From NCBI GenBank assembly GCA_049299095.1, contig JBAQWV010000041.1, positions 1 to 64,000 of the forward strand: a DNA stretch of 64,000 bases. The letters are read 5' to 3'. Numbering within the stretch: position 1 is the stretch's first letter; each line of letters begins with the position of its first letter. The stretch comes from JAAEKA01 sp049299095 (lineage in GTDB: Bacteria; Chloroflexota; Anaerolineae; JAAEKA01). Shown one piece after another: positions 27,858-35,763 of this stretch. Both the position numbers and the translations under genes were made by a program. Below the pieces are notes generated by a model. It worked only from the letters and a program-made list of their open reading frames with translations. It was not told the DNA's origin and did no database searches.

Positions 27858-27861
27858 CTGA

Positions 27862-28683
27862 TTACTGGTCTCCGTTCGCGCCGAACTGATCCTTCACCCA
27901 CTGGTAGCCCTTCTGCTCCAGTTCGTGTGCCAGTTCAGGGCCACCGCTCATCACCACGCGCCCATTGTAGAAAACGTGAACGAAGTCGGGGCGGACGTAG
28001 TTCAGAATACGCTGGTAGTGGGTGATCAGCATGATGCCGAGGCCGGGGCCAGCCAGCTTGTTCACGCCGTCCGATACTACACGCAGCGCATCAATGTCCA
28101 GTCCGCTGTCGGTTTCGTCCATGATGGCGATCTTGGGTTGCAGCATGGCCATTTGCAGAATTTCCACACGCTTCTTTTCGCCGCCGCTGAAGCCTTCGTT
28201 CAGATAGCGCTTGGCGAAATCGCGGTCTACGTGGAATTCATCCATCTTGTCCAGCATTTCCTTGCGGAATTCGCGCATCGGCATCAGGTTCGAGCCAACT
28301 ACGCCGGCGCGTCCTTCTGTGGTCGGCGCGGGCTGATCGGTGTAGCCGCGCACATTGCTGACTGCGGTGCGCAGGAAGTTTGCCATACTGACGCCAGGCA
28401 CAGCCACCGGGTATTGGAAGGCCAGGAACAGGCCACGGCGAGCGCGCTCATTTGGTTCCATCTCCAGAATGCTTTCGCCATCCAGCAAAATATCGCCGCT
28501 GGTCACGGTGTAATGGGGGTGGCCCATAATGGCATAGGAAAGCGTGCTTTTGCCGGAGCCGTTCGGCCCCATCAGGGCATGGACTTCGCCCTGGCGGATC
28601 GTCATATTGACGCCCTTCAAAACCTCTTTTTCACCATCGTTCACGGCGACATGCAGGTCTTGAATTATTAACTCGCTGGTCAT
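27862..28683 (-). CDS. sufC: SufC ABC-type ATPase
   Basis: This 273-residue cytosolic ATPase drives SufBC2D. It has Walker A GPNGSGKST, signature FSGGEKKR, Walker B IAIMDETDSGLD and the SufC-specific GLGIMLITHYQRILNY. AAAGGAG nine bases before ATG 28683 sets the start; the longer frame to 28827 overlaps sufR and is not used. The 77-nt gap to sufR has no terminator, so both are in one operon. Confidence 0.96.
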   Translation of the reverse strand: MTSELIIQDLHVAVNDGEKEVLKGVNMTIRQGEVHALMGPNGSGKSTLSYAIMGHPHYTVTSGDILLDGESILEMEPNERARRGLFLAFQYPVAVPGVSMANFLRTAVSNVRGYTDQPAPTTEGRAGVVGSNLMPMREFRKEMLDKMDEFHVDRDFAKRYLNEGFSGGEKKRVEILQMAMLQPKIAIMDETDSGLDIDALRVVSDGVNKLAGPGLGIMLITHYQRILNYVRPDFVHVFYNGRVVMSGGPELAHELEQKGYQWVKDQFGANGDQ

Positions 28684-28760
28684 ACAGGAAAACTCCTTTG
28701 GTTGATTTATCTTTATAGGGGAACGAAGCCCGGTGGCCTCGTAAAATGTATAGGAATAGC

Positions 28761-29435
28761 TTAGCCAGTTGTTAGTGGTAACTGGTTGGGGTCGAACAAG
28801 ACTCGATTGCTCACCACGAATTGGCAACTGTGATGGCCGTCCTGAATGCAGTCCACCAGCGCCACATCTGCGTTAAGCGTCTGCGAAAAGACATCCCGTT
28901 CCATTTCGCACACGTCACGGTGTACTGAAGCTAGATCGTGATACGGGCAATTGTATTCGCGCAGGATGATCACATCATCGCCGTGCTCCAGGTCCACGCG
29001 AATACCGCGACGATCCAACAGCGTGGATAGCTCGCGCACGCGATCTCCCATCGCTTCACCCTTGATCTGGCGGCGATATTGCCCGGCCAGCTTGTCACCG
29101 ACGCGGCTGAGCAAGTAGCGTAGCTTGTCGGTTCCTTCCGTTTCCAGCAATTCCTGGATCAAGCCCAGGGCCAGTTCGTCGCTGTAATAGGCAAACAAAC
29201 TGTGCGAGCGTTCTGTCAACTGGTACAGGTTGCGTGGCCTGCCAACACCTTGCCGCTCGCGGGTCATAATCACCAATCCTTCGGTGGTCAGGCTGGCAAG
29301 CTGTTGTCGCACCGCGGTAGCCGTTACTCCGGCAGCCAATTCCAGCTCTTTGATGCTGGCTGGGCCGTTGCGTAACAGGAATTCAAGGATTTGCCCGGCA
29401 GGGCTTGAACTGTTTTGCGTACTTAAATTCGTCAT
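28761..29435 (-). CDS. sufR: SufR-like winged-helix transcriptional regulator
   Basis: The 224-residue protein has an N-terminal winged helix (about 10-80, with AAGVTATAVRQQL as recognition helix) and a C-terminal region with four Cys in the pattern CX12CX19CX7C beginning at NCPYHD. Cyanobacterial SufR binds a [4Fe-4S] cluster with similarly placed Cys and represses the suf operon when clusters are sufficient. The gene heads the suf operon behind a strong promoter, so autoregulation is likely. The cyanobacterial CAAC-N6-GTTG operator was not seen near the promoter. Confidence 0.88.
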   Translation of the reverse strand: MTNLSTQNSSSPAGQILEFLLRNGPASIKELELAAGVTATAVRQQLASLTTEGLVIMTRERQGVGRPRNLYQLTERSHSLFAYYSDELALGLIQELLETEGTDKLRYLLSRVGDKLAGQYRRQIKGEAMGDRVRELSTLLDRRGIRVDLEHGDDVIILREYNCPYHDLASVHRDVCEMERDVFSQTLNADVALVDCIQDGHHSCQFVVSNRVLFDPNQLPLTTG

Positions 29436-29478
29436 GCGTCAAACCTTTTGCCATCAATCGAGATTTTCTAATGGGTCT

Positions 29479-29506
29479 ATTATATGATTTTTTTTAATTT
29501 CGTCAA
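29479..29506 (-). promoter_or_regulatory. Promoter of the SUF operon
   Basis: On the minus strand TTGACG (29501-29506) and a perfect TATAAT (29479-29484) are 16 nt apart across an A/T-rich spacer. It is the strongest promoter match in this region and lies 44 nt before the sufR start. Confidence 0.8.
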
Positions 29507-29546
29507 ATAATCCTGCGAAAATTATCAAAAATAAAACAGGCAAGGC

Positions 29547-29575
29547 TTGTCCTTCCGGTGCGTGTAGCATACAAT
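29547..29575 (+). promoter_or_regulatory. Promoter of the beta-hydroxyacid dehydrogenase operon
   Basis: TTGTCC (29547-29552) and TACAAT (29570-29575) are exactly 17 nt apart, divergent from the SUF promoter. Confidence 0.72.
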
Positions 29576-29608
29576 GGGCGTCCAGTGTTTGGTAACCTTG
29601 AAAGAAAG

Positions 29609-30526
29609 ATGGTCATCATGCAAGAACGGATCGGCTTTATCGGCCTCGGCATTATGGGCCGCGGCATGGCAGCTAATATCCTGGCAGCAGGCTTTTCTTT
29701 GACAATCTGGAATCGTACACCAGAGCGCATGGACGCTTTAATCGGCGCCGGTGCAACGGCGGCTGCCAGCCCGGCCGCGCTCGCCGCTGTCAGTGACATC
29801 ATCATCATCTGCGTCAGCGATACCCCCGACGTGGAAAGGGTGATTCTGGATGACACCGGCGTGCTGCAGGGCGCACGCGCCGGCAGTCTGGTCATTGATA
29901 TGAGCACGATCAGCCCCGCGGCGACACAAAAACTGGCTGCGGCACTGGCTGAGCGCGGCGTAGACATGCTCGATGCGCCGGTAAGCGGTGGCAGCGAAGG
30001 CGCAGCGCGCGGTACGTTGAGCATCATGGTCGGTGGCAACGCGGCGGCACTGAAGCGGGCCATGCCGGTGTTGCAAACGATGGGGCAGCGCATCACGCAC
30101 GTCGGACCGCACGGTGCAGGCCAGACGGTGAAGCTGGTCAATCAGGTGATGGTGGTTGGTAATTGTCTGGCAATGGCTGAAGGCTTGCTGCTGGCACAGG
30201 CGGGTGGTGTTGACCTGCAAAAGGCACTGGAAGCGGTGAGCGGCGGCGCGGCGGGCAGTTGGATGCTGAGCAATCGCGGCCCGCAGATCCTCGCGCGCGA
30301 CTGGCGACCCGGTTTTACCGTATCGTTACAGCAGAAAGACCTGCGTTTGGTGTTGGAAACAGCCGATCAGCAAGGTGTGCCGTTACCAGGCACTGCGCTG
30401 ATCTTTCAACTTTATCGCACGCTGGAGGCCAAGGGCTTGGGCGGCGACGGTAATCACGCACTGGTGAAAGCATTGGAGGCCCTGGCGGGCTTCGAAATTG
30501 AAGGAGTGAACGAAAAAGATGGCTAA
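29609..30526 (+). CDS. NAD(P)-dependent beta-hydroxyacid dehydrogenase
   Basis: This 305-residue protein belongs to the 3-hydroxyisobutyrate dehydrogenase/tartronate semialdehyde reductase/GLYR family. It has the Rossmann motif GFIGLGIMGRGMA, the substrate motif DAPVSGGSEGA, and the catalytic Lys in GQTVKLVNQ followed by QQKDLRL. The true substrate cannot be assigned. Either ATG 29609 or ATG 29618 may start it; neither has a strong ribosome-binding site, and the family N-terminus slightly favours 29618. It overlaps the next gene by 8 nt, forming a two-gene operon. Confidence 0.92.
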   Translation: MVIMQERIGFIGLGIMGRGMAANILAAGFSLTIWNRTPERMDALIGAGATAAASPAALAAVSDIIIICVSDTPDVERVILDDTGVLQGARAGSLVIDMSTISPAATQKLAAALAERGVDMLDAPVSGGSEGAARGTLSIMVGGNAAALKRAMPVLQTMGQRITHVGPHGAGQTVKLVNQVMVVGNCLAMAEGLLLAQAGGVDLQKALEAVSGGAAGSWMLSNRGPQILARDWRPGFTVSLQQKDLRLVLETADQQGVPLPGTALIFQLYRTLEAKGLGGDGNHALVKALEALAGFEIEGVNEKDG

Positions 30527-31034
30527 TCAGGCAACGGAATTCTATCCGGCGGGCGGCCCGGCGCCGGCCTATTCGCTGACCGCGGTTAAATCTGGACGTG
30601 TAGTCAGCAACCAGGAAAACAAGGGACAGGTGGTCGTGCTAATCTTTCACGGCCGCGAGACGGTGCAGGCTGCGGTGGATGTCAATACCGCGGTGCGCCC
30701 GGAGTACGGCGATCCGAAAGCTGTCTTGCTGGCCAGCGTACTCGATCTGAGCATTGTGCCACGCTTGTTTCAGGGCGCGGTCAAGCCGATGCTGGAACAG
30801 GCTTATGAGCAGGGCGCGCAGCAAATCCCCCAGGGGTACAATCCGGCAGACTTCGTCTTTTTATTGCCCGACTGGAAGGGTGAGGTGACCAAAGCCTTCA
30901 AGGTGCGGGATACCAGCAAACAAGGAGCGGTCGTGGTGATGGACGCCACCGGCAAGGTGGTGGGCAGTTACCAGGGGCCAGAGCTGGGCGCAAGCACGTT
31001 GGCCATGGTTAAGCAGGCCGTTGCCTCATCCTGA
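30519..31034 (+). CDS. Cysteine-less thioredoxin-fold-like protein
   Basis: The 171-residue protein follows a peroxiredoxin/thioredoxin-like pattern: an N-terminal strand, then GQVVVLIFHGRETVQAA, a helix, and a late AVVVMDATGKVVGSYQG beta-hairpin. It contains no cysteine, so it cannot do thiol chemistry. It probably shares the fold only, perhaps as a binding or regulatory partner. It starts inside the end of the upstream dehydrogenase gene, and AAGGAG is 12 nt upstream. A bidirectional terminator follows. Confidence 0.7.
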   Translation: MANQATEFYPAGGPAPAYSLTAVKSGRVVSNQENKGQVVVLIFHGRETVQAAVDVNTAVRPEYGDPKAVLLASVLDLSIVPRLFQGAVKPMLEQAYEQGAQQIPQGYNPADFVFLLPDWKGEVTKAFKVRDTSKQGAVVVMDATGKVVGSYQGPELGASTLAMVKQAVASS

Positions 31035-31062
31035 GCTTGGCAAAGGATGGCGAGTATGAACT

Positions 31063-31105
31063 AAAAAGAGTGGGACCTGAGATCAAGCCAGGCCCCACTC
31101 TTTTT
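31063..31105. terminator. Bidirectional terminator
   Basis: AAAAAGAGTGGG (31063-31074) pairs perfectly with CCCACTCTTTTT (31094-31105), with extra CCT/AGG pairs inside. It separates two convergent genes. Confidence 0.88.
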
Positions 31106-31106
31106 G

Positions 31107-32183
31107 TTATCTGCGCTGTTTGAAGCGCCTGATACCCCAGGCGGCTATACCGAAGCTGGTGCCGATCCAGAGCCAGGGCGACGCGGCCTGAACAGGTACA
31201 GCCGTGCGCAGATCGCGCAGACGTACAGCCGTAGGTAGTTGATAGGTGGCGCTGACAGGCCCGTGCAAAATAGTTCCGCCATGAACATCCACCGTCTCCA
31301 GCCAGTAGGAGTAGGTTTGGCCGTATACGAGATCGGCTTGATCCTCCCAAACGTATTCAGCCCCACTGCCGCCCTCTCCCTGGGCAGGGATCAAGGTTGT
31401 GTTCAGTTGACGATCCCATGTGTCGGCTGTGTTGCCCCGATAGAGGTTAAACCCGCGGTTATCGAGTTCGTTAGTGGTTTGCCAAATGACCTGAATACGC
31501 GTATCCCTCTGTTCGGCAGCAAAAGCAGCTAGATCAACAGCCGTGGGTACGAGATAGGTGATATTCAGACACACGCCGTCGGCAGGCAATGACCCGCTTT
31601 CGTCATCTGCGCGGTCTTGCAAGGTTAGTGTCCAACTGCCATTGGCATCGCTGCCGTTAAAACCGGCCAAGGTGCCCGGCCCGAGAGGTTTATAGGGGCT
31701 GTTGGCCGCATTAATGCCGCTGTCGCCGAGTACACAGCGATCAGCGTTGGTGACGGCGCTGTCAGCAAAGGTGCCGACCAGATTATCATAAGGACAGCCA
31801 CAATTGCAGTTGAAGTTGGTGTTGGTAGTGCCGGGGCGGTTGATCAAGGTTACCGTGGTCGAGTTGTGCGTCAGCGTGGCGACTACATCACCGCTCCAAC
31901 TGTGCAGAATGTTCAGATCTACAGTGACATTTGACACCTTCGAACCAGTCGGTAGCCCTGTTATGTTGATTGTCTCCTGCAAAGGTGCTGTGTCTTCACT
32001 GAATGATTGTCCGCTGCCGCCACAAACGCGGATAGTTTGGTCATCGGGCTGTGTCATGCCAGCACGTGGCAGGGATGGTTGGGATGCAGGCCAGGCTGCC
32101 CAGGCTGGCAGTCGGGAAAGCAGGATCACCGTTAAAGCACTGACCAGCAAGCGGGGTAGTAACCAGGAGAAAAGAGTTTTCAT
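31107..32183 (-). CDS. Exported protein with proprotein-convertase P-domain
   Basis: The 358-residue protein has a signal peptide (about 1-30), a P/Homo B-type beta-sandwich (about 50-215, with SWSGDVVATLTHN and GSWTLTLQDRADDESG), an Fn3-like domain (about 220-320, with NRGFNLYRG) and a C-terminal hydrophobic segment with Arg/Lys tail (WIGTSFGIAAWGIRRFKQRR). That tripartite end resembles surface-sorting or membrane-anchor tails. P-domains usually accompany subtilases; no protease is nearby. GGAG lies seven bases upstream. It is 12 nt behind the lipase-like gene and cotranscribed. Confidence 0.82.
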   Translation of the reverse strand: MKTLFSWLLPRLLVSALTVILLSRLPAWAAWPASQPSLPRAGMTQPDDQTIRVCGGSGQSFSEDTAPLQETINITGLPTGSKVSNVTVDLNILHSWSGDVVATLTHNSTTVTLINRPGTTNTNFNCNCGCPYDNLVGTFADSAVTNADRCVLGDSGINAANSPYKPLGPGTLAGFNGSDANGSWTLTLQDRADDESGSLPADGVCLNITYLVPTAVDLAAFAAEQRDTRIQVIWQTTNELDNRGFNLYRGNTADTWDRQLNTTLIPAQGEGGSGAEYVWEDQADLVYGQTYSYWLETVDVHGGTILHGPVSATYQLPTAVRLRDLRTAVPVQAASPWLWIGTSFGIAAWGIRRFKQRR

Positions 32184-32195
32184 GAGAGTGCTCCG

Positions 32196-34247
32196 TTAAC
32201 GCTTGGCTGCTGCGTTCATGATGATGTTACGACTGGCATCGTGGTATTGTGCCATGTAAGGGCCGCCAGTGATGTGGCATTGTTCATCCGTGTATCCCAG
32301 GTTGTTGGCTCCGCTGAGTTGGGCATAGTTGTTTTCAGTGACACCATCATTGGGATCATCCAGCAGAAAGTCCGCGCCGGTACAGGAGTTCCATCCCCAA
32401 ATCGAATCTTCGCCAGTGGTGTAGTAAGACACCTGGCCGCGTGCCCAGCTGGGTATGTTCGCCAGCCAGGCTGCCGCGCCGTCGTAGGTCAGGTCGGTGT
32501 TTTCGCCACAGCCGACACCGAAGATGTTGCCGATCCAGGCCAGGCTACCGGCCAGTGCTGTTCCTTGATAGGGCGTGCCGAGCGACTGGATCAGCCGCGT
32601 GCCATTTGCTACGTCAAAATCTACCCAGTCCAACCCGCTCCAGTAGGTACTGTAAAGGTGCAATGAGGCTGCACCACCCTGACTGTGCGCCACGATGCCA
32701 TAGGTTTTGAGATTGGCAAGACCAAAATTGCGTATCAGCAAGGCGAATGCATCATGAGTGCGATTTTGGTTGAGATCGAGAAAGCGTAGCGCGCCGGTGA
32801 ACTGACTGGCATTCTGGGCATCTGCCCATACATCTGTGGAACAGTAGCCGTGTACCAGCATGAGCTTGTGGTTCACGCCACTGACTTCAGGCGAGGTGGG
32901 CCGTATTGTGTCAGGCATTCCGACGGGCCGTTGTCCCTGCAACATTTCTTGTGTGGGTGCATCCAGCACTTCGTGCGCCGCGTCTGGCAGCGCTTGCACA
33001 GCTAAAGGCATGCGTTCGACTGTTGCCAGCGGCACATGCTGTGAACGGTCTTGCAGGCGGACATTGCGCAATTCAAAGGGGGCCTGCGCCCGTGCCAACG
33101 CGATCCAATGACCATCCAGCACCAGAGGCACCACCAGACCACGACTGAGCTGTGCCTGGGTAATCGCTGCCAAACCACTGATCCACGCTATGGGAACGGC
33201 AGTTCCTTGTGCATTTACTGCCCAAACTTCGGCGGAGGCTCGAACAACGACATCTTTCTCCTTGCCGGTGACAGGTACTTCGATGCGCAAGCGTACTGCG
33301 TCCTGCGGCGCAGCCTGTGCTTGTTTGCCCAGTGCCAGACCGCCCTCTACGACGGCTATAAGATGCTCGGCTGTGCGTACAAAGTCACGGCCATCGGGTG
33401 TGATACCCCACATGCGCACCTGTACGCTGTAGTTGCCCGGCGTAAGCGCAGGAATAATACCGCGATACGTGGTAGCGGTTTCTTGCGTAAATACCAGGGA
33501 TGAGAGTCTGCGCGGGTCTTGCAGATCTGTCAGCGAAGCTTCGACGCGGGTGACGGTGGCCGCTAAAGGTGTGGGCGACTTCTCTTTCTGTTCATCCGCG
33601 CTGTGGTGATATAGGTAGGCTGTTAGTTCAGCGGGTTGGCCTGCTATCATCCCCAGACGATTGAGTGCGGTGTACAAACGATAGGGTGAGGCGCTGCTGA
33701 CCACAAGAAAGCCTTGTGTTGGGTCTGTCTGATTGCCGGTGATGCGGGCGCGCCAAAGCCCTGGCTCAGCAGCGGTAAAGCTGATAACCGTCGCAGGGTA
33801 TTGTTCTTCTCCCATGCCCAGGCTTTGCTGCGAACGGTGTACATCTGTCGGCAAGTTATCCTCTAATACGTTGATGGCAGATTGCTGTGGCGGGGTCAGG
33901 CTGAGATGCCAGTTGCTGCCTGGCGGGGCCAGCAAGATCCATTGCAGGTTGGATGTGTCGTCAACGGCAATCTCTGCATTCCATGCAGTCCCCGTGGTGC
34001 TGGCTTCCAGTGTTACCGGTAGCATGGCATAGGCTGAACGTAATCCCAGGCTGGCGGGATCGGGCAGTTGTAACAGGCCATTCAGGAAGTCTGATGGCGG
34101 TGCGGCTATCTGCTTGAAGCCTTCCGGATTAGGTTCCGGCTGAACCTGTACTACTCTTGCCGGTGTGGATGAAGCCAGGCGCAACCCACTCAAGGCAGAT
34201 AGCCCAAGAATCACCCCTGCAAATACCACCCATTTGAACCGATGCAT
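32196..34247 (-). CDS. Exported alpha/beta hydrolase (lipase/acyltransferase-like)
   Basis: This 683-residue protein has an N-terminal signal/anchor (about 5-27), about 420 residues of beta-rich region, then an alpha/beta hydrolase domain. Its LMLVHGYC oxyanion region, GIVAHSQGG nucleophile elbow and the late DDPNDGVTENN and CHITGGPY segments supply plausible Asp and His. A triacylglycerol-lipase or esterase activity on an extracellular substrate is likely. GGAGGAG lies before the ATG. It leads a two-gene operon with the P-domain protein. Confidence 0.82.
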   Translation of the reverse strand: MHRFKWVVFAGVILGLSALSGLRLASSTPARVVQVQPEPNPEGFKQIAAPPSDFLNGLLQLPDPASLGLRSAYAMLPVTLEASTTGTAWNAEIAVDDTSNLQWILLAPPGSNWHLSLTPPQQSAINVLEDNLPTDVHRSQQSLGMGEEQYPATVISFTAAEPGLWRARITGNQTDPTQGFLVVSSASPYRLYTALNRLGMIAGQPAELTAYLYHHSADEQKEKSPTPLAATVTRVEASLTDLQDPRRLSSLVFTQETATTYRGIIPALTPGNYSVQVRMWGITPDGRDFVRTAEHLIAVVEGGLALGKQAQAAPQDAVRLRIEVPVTGKEKDVVVRASAEVWAVNAQGTAVPIAWISGLAAITQAQLSRGLVVPLVLDGHWIALARAQAPFELRNVRLQDRSQHVPLATVERMPLAVQALPDAAHEVLDAPTQEMLQGQRPVGMPDTIRPTSPEVSGVNHKLMLVHGYCSTDVWADAQNASQFTGALRFLDLNQNRTHDAFALLIRNFGLANLKTYGIVAHSQGGAASLHLYSTYWSGLDWVDFDVANGTRLIQSLGTPYQGTALAGSLAWIGNIFGVGCGENTDLTYDGAAAWLANIPSWARGQVSYYTTGEDSIWGWNSCTGADFLLDDPNDGVTENNYAQLSGANNLGYTDEQCHITGGPYMAQYHDASRNIIMNAAAKR

Positions 34248-34676
34248 GGTTGTGTCTCCTCCTGTTCAGTTGTTTGTAGTCGGCAACTGCCAAGACCTTG
34301 GTGTGTCTTCGGAACAGATGCCTTAGCGATGGAGTGAGGGCCTAAAGCCTCTCTCCGATATTCAATTTGGTAAACAAGAATTTGCAAGCGGTTTGGTCAC
34401 GACTTGCTGGCACAAGCTCCCCAGCTTGCTCGTGACGAATGAGGAGAATAGTTGCTTGTAAGGCTGCCCAACGAAATTCGCTTCCGATAAACAACTCTGA
34501 TCGTGTTCAGGATTGTTCGTTTATTGTACTATAATTTCTTGCGAAATGATAATTGTTTTGCACAACTATCAAACTAAAACTTCACTTGCACCTGACACAG
34601 AGGGCGTCAATGGACCGGAAACGCAAAGCGCCGCTGCATACGCAGCGGCGCTCGCACAAGGGAGATAAAAAGTGGA
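34248..34676. other. Gene-free region with a hairpin
   Basis: No coding sequence is supported here. A stem GTCACGA/TCGTGAC (34396-34402 with 34430-34436), with inner GCTGG/CCAGC pairs, lies in the middle. A TATAAT (about 34529-34534) is present on the plus strand without a good -35. The lipase-gene promoter must lie in this region but I could not place it. Confidence 0.4.
34627..34652 (-). terminator. GC-rich hairpin after the small membrane protein gene
   Basis: A perfect 11-bp stem (AGCGCCGCTGC/GCAGCGGCGCT) has loop ATAC. On the minus strand it is followed by TTTGCGTTT, a modest T-run, 24 nt past the stop at 34677. Confidence 0.6.
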
Positions 34677-34847
34677 CTAACGCGTACTGATGTGATGATG
34701 GAGGATAAGGATCGTCGCCAGCGCCAAAAAGGCCAGAAGGACAATGAACCAGAAAGTTTGTTGTTCAGCAGATGCTGTGTTGATAGTAAGTTTGTTTGAA
34801 ACTGCTACTGAGGATGGCGTTCCGATCAAAGAAAAAAAAGACGCCAT
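34677..34847 (-). CDS. Small single-pass membrane protein (uncertain start)
   Basis: A frame ending HHHISTR encodes one clear transmembrane helix (FWFIVLLAFLALATILIL) near its C-terminus. I start it at ATG 34847 (56 aa). The frame is open to a TTG at 34991 (104 aa) but the extra residues look unstructured and lack a ribosome-binding site. A consensus promoter at 35071-35099 and a hairpin terminator bracket it, which argues for a real transcript. No homologue is recognised; it could also be a fragment of a larger exported protein's anchor. Confidence 0.45.
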   Translation of the reverse strand: MASFFSLIGTPSSVAVSNKLTINTASAEQQTFWFIVLLAFLALATILILHHHISTR

Positions 34848-35070
34848 TCCACTTCGGTATGAACCAGAAACCGCTTGTAGATCGAACACACTGTACTCCT
34901 GCGAGGCGCGGTCAAAGTGAGATGGTTGCAAGACGAACACTAGAATGTTGCGACATTTGGTCTTGCAAAGTCCATCAACACTTTGTATCAATACCGCGCA
35001 GTCTTTTATCTGTCAACATGCTTTGAATTTAAAAACAGATAAAAGGAAAACGTTTTACTGCACTGAACTC

Positions 35071-35099
35071 ATTGTATAAAATATAACTTCCGAGGTCAA
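35071..35099 (-). promoter_or_regulatory. Consensus promoter facing the small membrane protein gene
   Basis: On the minus strand TTGACC (35094-35099) and TACAAT (35071-35076) are exactly 17 nt apart in an AT-rich context. It implies a leader of about 70-215 nt depending on the start. Confidence 0.7.
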
Positions 35100-35144
35100 T
35101 AGCTTATCCTTACAAAACGGTTACAACGTGAAAGATATTGGTAC

Positions 35145-35182
35145 GCAAAAGGCGGTACTGTGAAAGCAGTACCGCCTTTTGC
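35145..35182. terminator. Terminator after the cyclophilin gene
   Basis: A perfect 16-bp stem (35145-35160 with 35167-35182) and 6-nt loop end in GCAAAA/TTTTGC, 28 nt past the cyclophilin stop. Confidence 0.85.
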
Positions 35183-35210
35183 GCTGTATGGAAGCAATTG
35201 ACGAGAAGGA

Positions 35211-35699
35211 TCAGCTTTCGCTGATCTCTACGCGGGTCATCACATCACCCTGTCGGATAGCATTGACCACGTCCATGCCGCTCGTCACCTTGCCGAAAAC
35301 GGTGTGGCGACCATTGAGGTGCGGCTGCGGCGAGTGCGTGATGAAGAACTGACTGCCGTTGGTATTCGGCCCGGCATTCGCCATAGACAGCACACCCGTC
35401 TCGTGTTTGAGCGGATTGGTGCGCACTTCATCCTCGAACTTATAGCCGGGGCCACCCATGCCCGTGCCGCTGGGATCGCCACCCTGGATCATGAAGTCGC
35501 GGATCACACGATGGAAGGTGACGCCGTCATAAAAGCCATCCTGAGCCAGGAATACGAAGTTGTTGACGGTCTTCGGGGCATTCTTGGCGTCAAGCGCGAT
35601 TACAATATCGCCGCGGTTCGTGTGGATCGTGGCGGTGTATTGCTTGTTGGTGTCAATCTGCATCGCAGGTGGCGCGGTGTATTTCTTGCTGTTAGTCAT
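35211..35699 (-). CDS. Cyclophilin-type peptidyl-prolyl isomerase
   Basis: The 162-residue protein is a cytosolic cyclophilin, catalysing cis-trans isomerisation of Xaa-Pro bonds. Active-site features include FHRVIRDFMIQGGDP, MANAGPNTNGSQFFIT and HLNGRHTVFGKV. No signal peptide is present. AAGGA lies eight bases before the ATG. It follows the M32 carboxypeptidase gene by 64 nt and probably shares its transcript. Confidence 0.95.
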   Translation of the reverse strand: MTNSKKYTAPPAMQIDTNKQYTATIHTNRGDIVIALDAKNAPKTVNNFVFLAQDGFYDGVTFHRVIRDFMIQGGDPSGTGMGGPGYKFEDEVRTNPLKHETGVLSMANAGPNTNGSQFFITHSPQPHLNGRHTVFGKVTSGMDVVNAIRQGDVMTRVEISES

Positions 35700-35763
35700 G
35701 TGTCAAGTCCTTGTTTAGATTTTGAAAGATGAAATGTAGACAGCGGGTTTGAACGCTGTCCGT

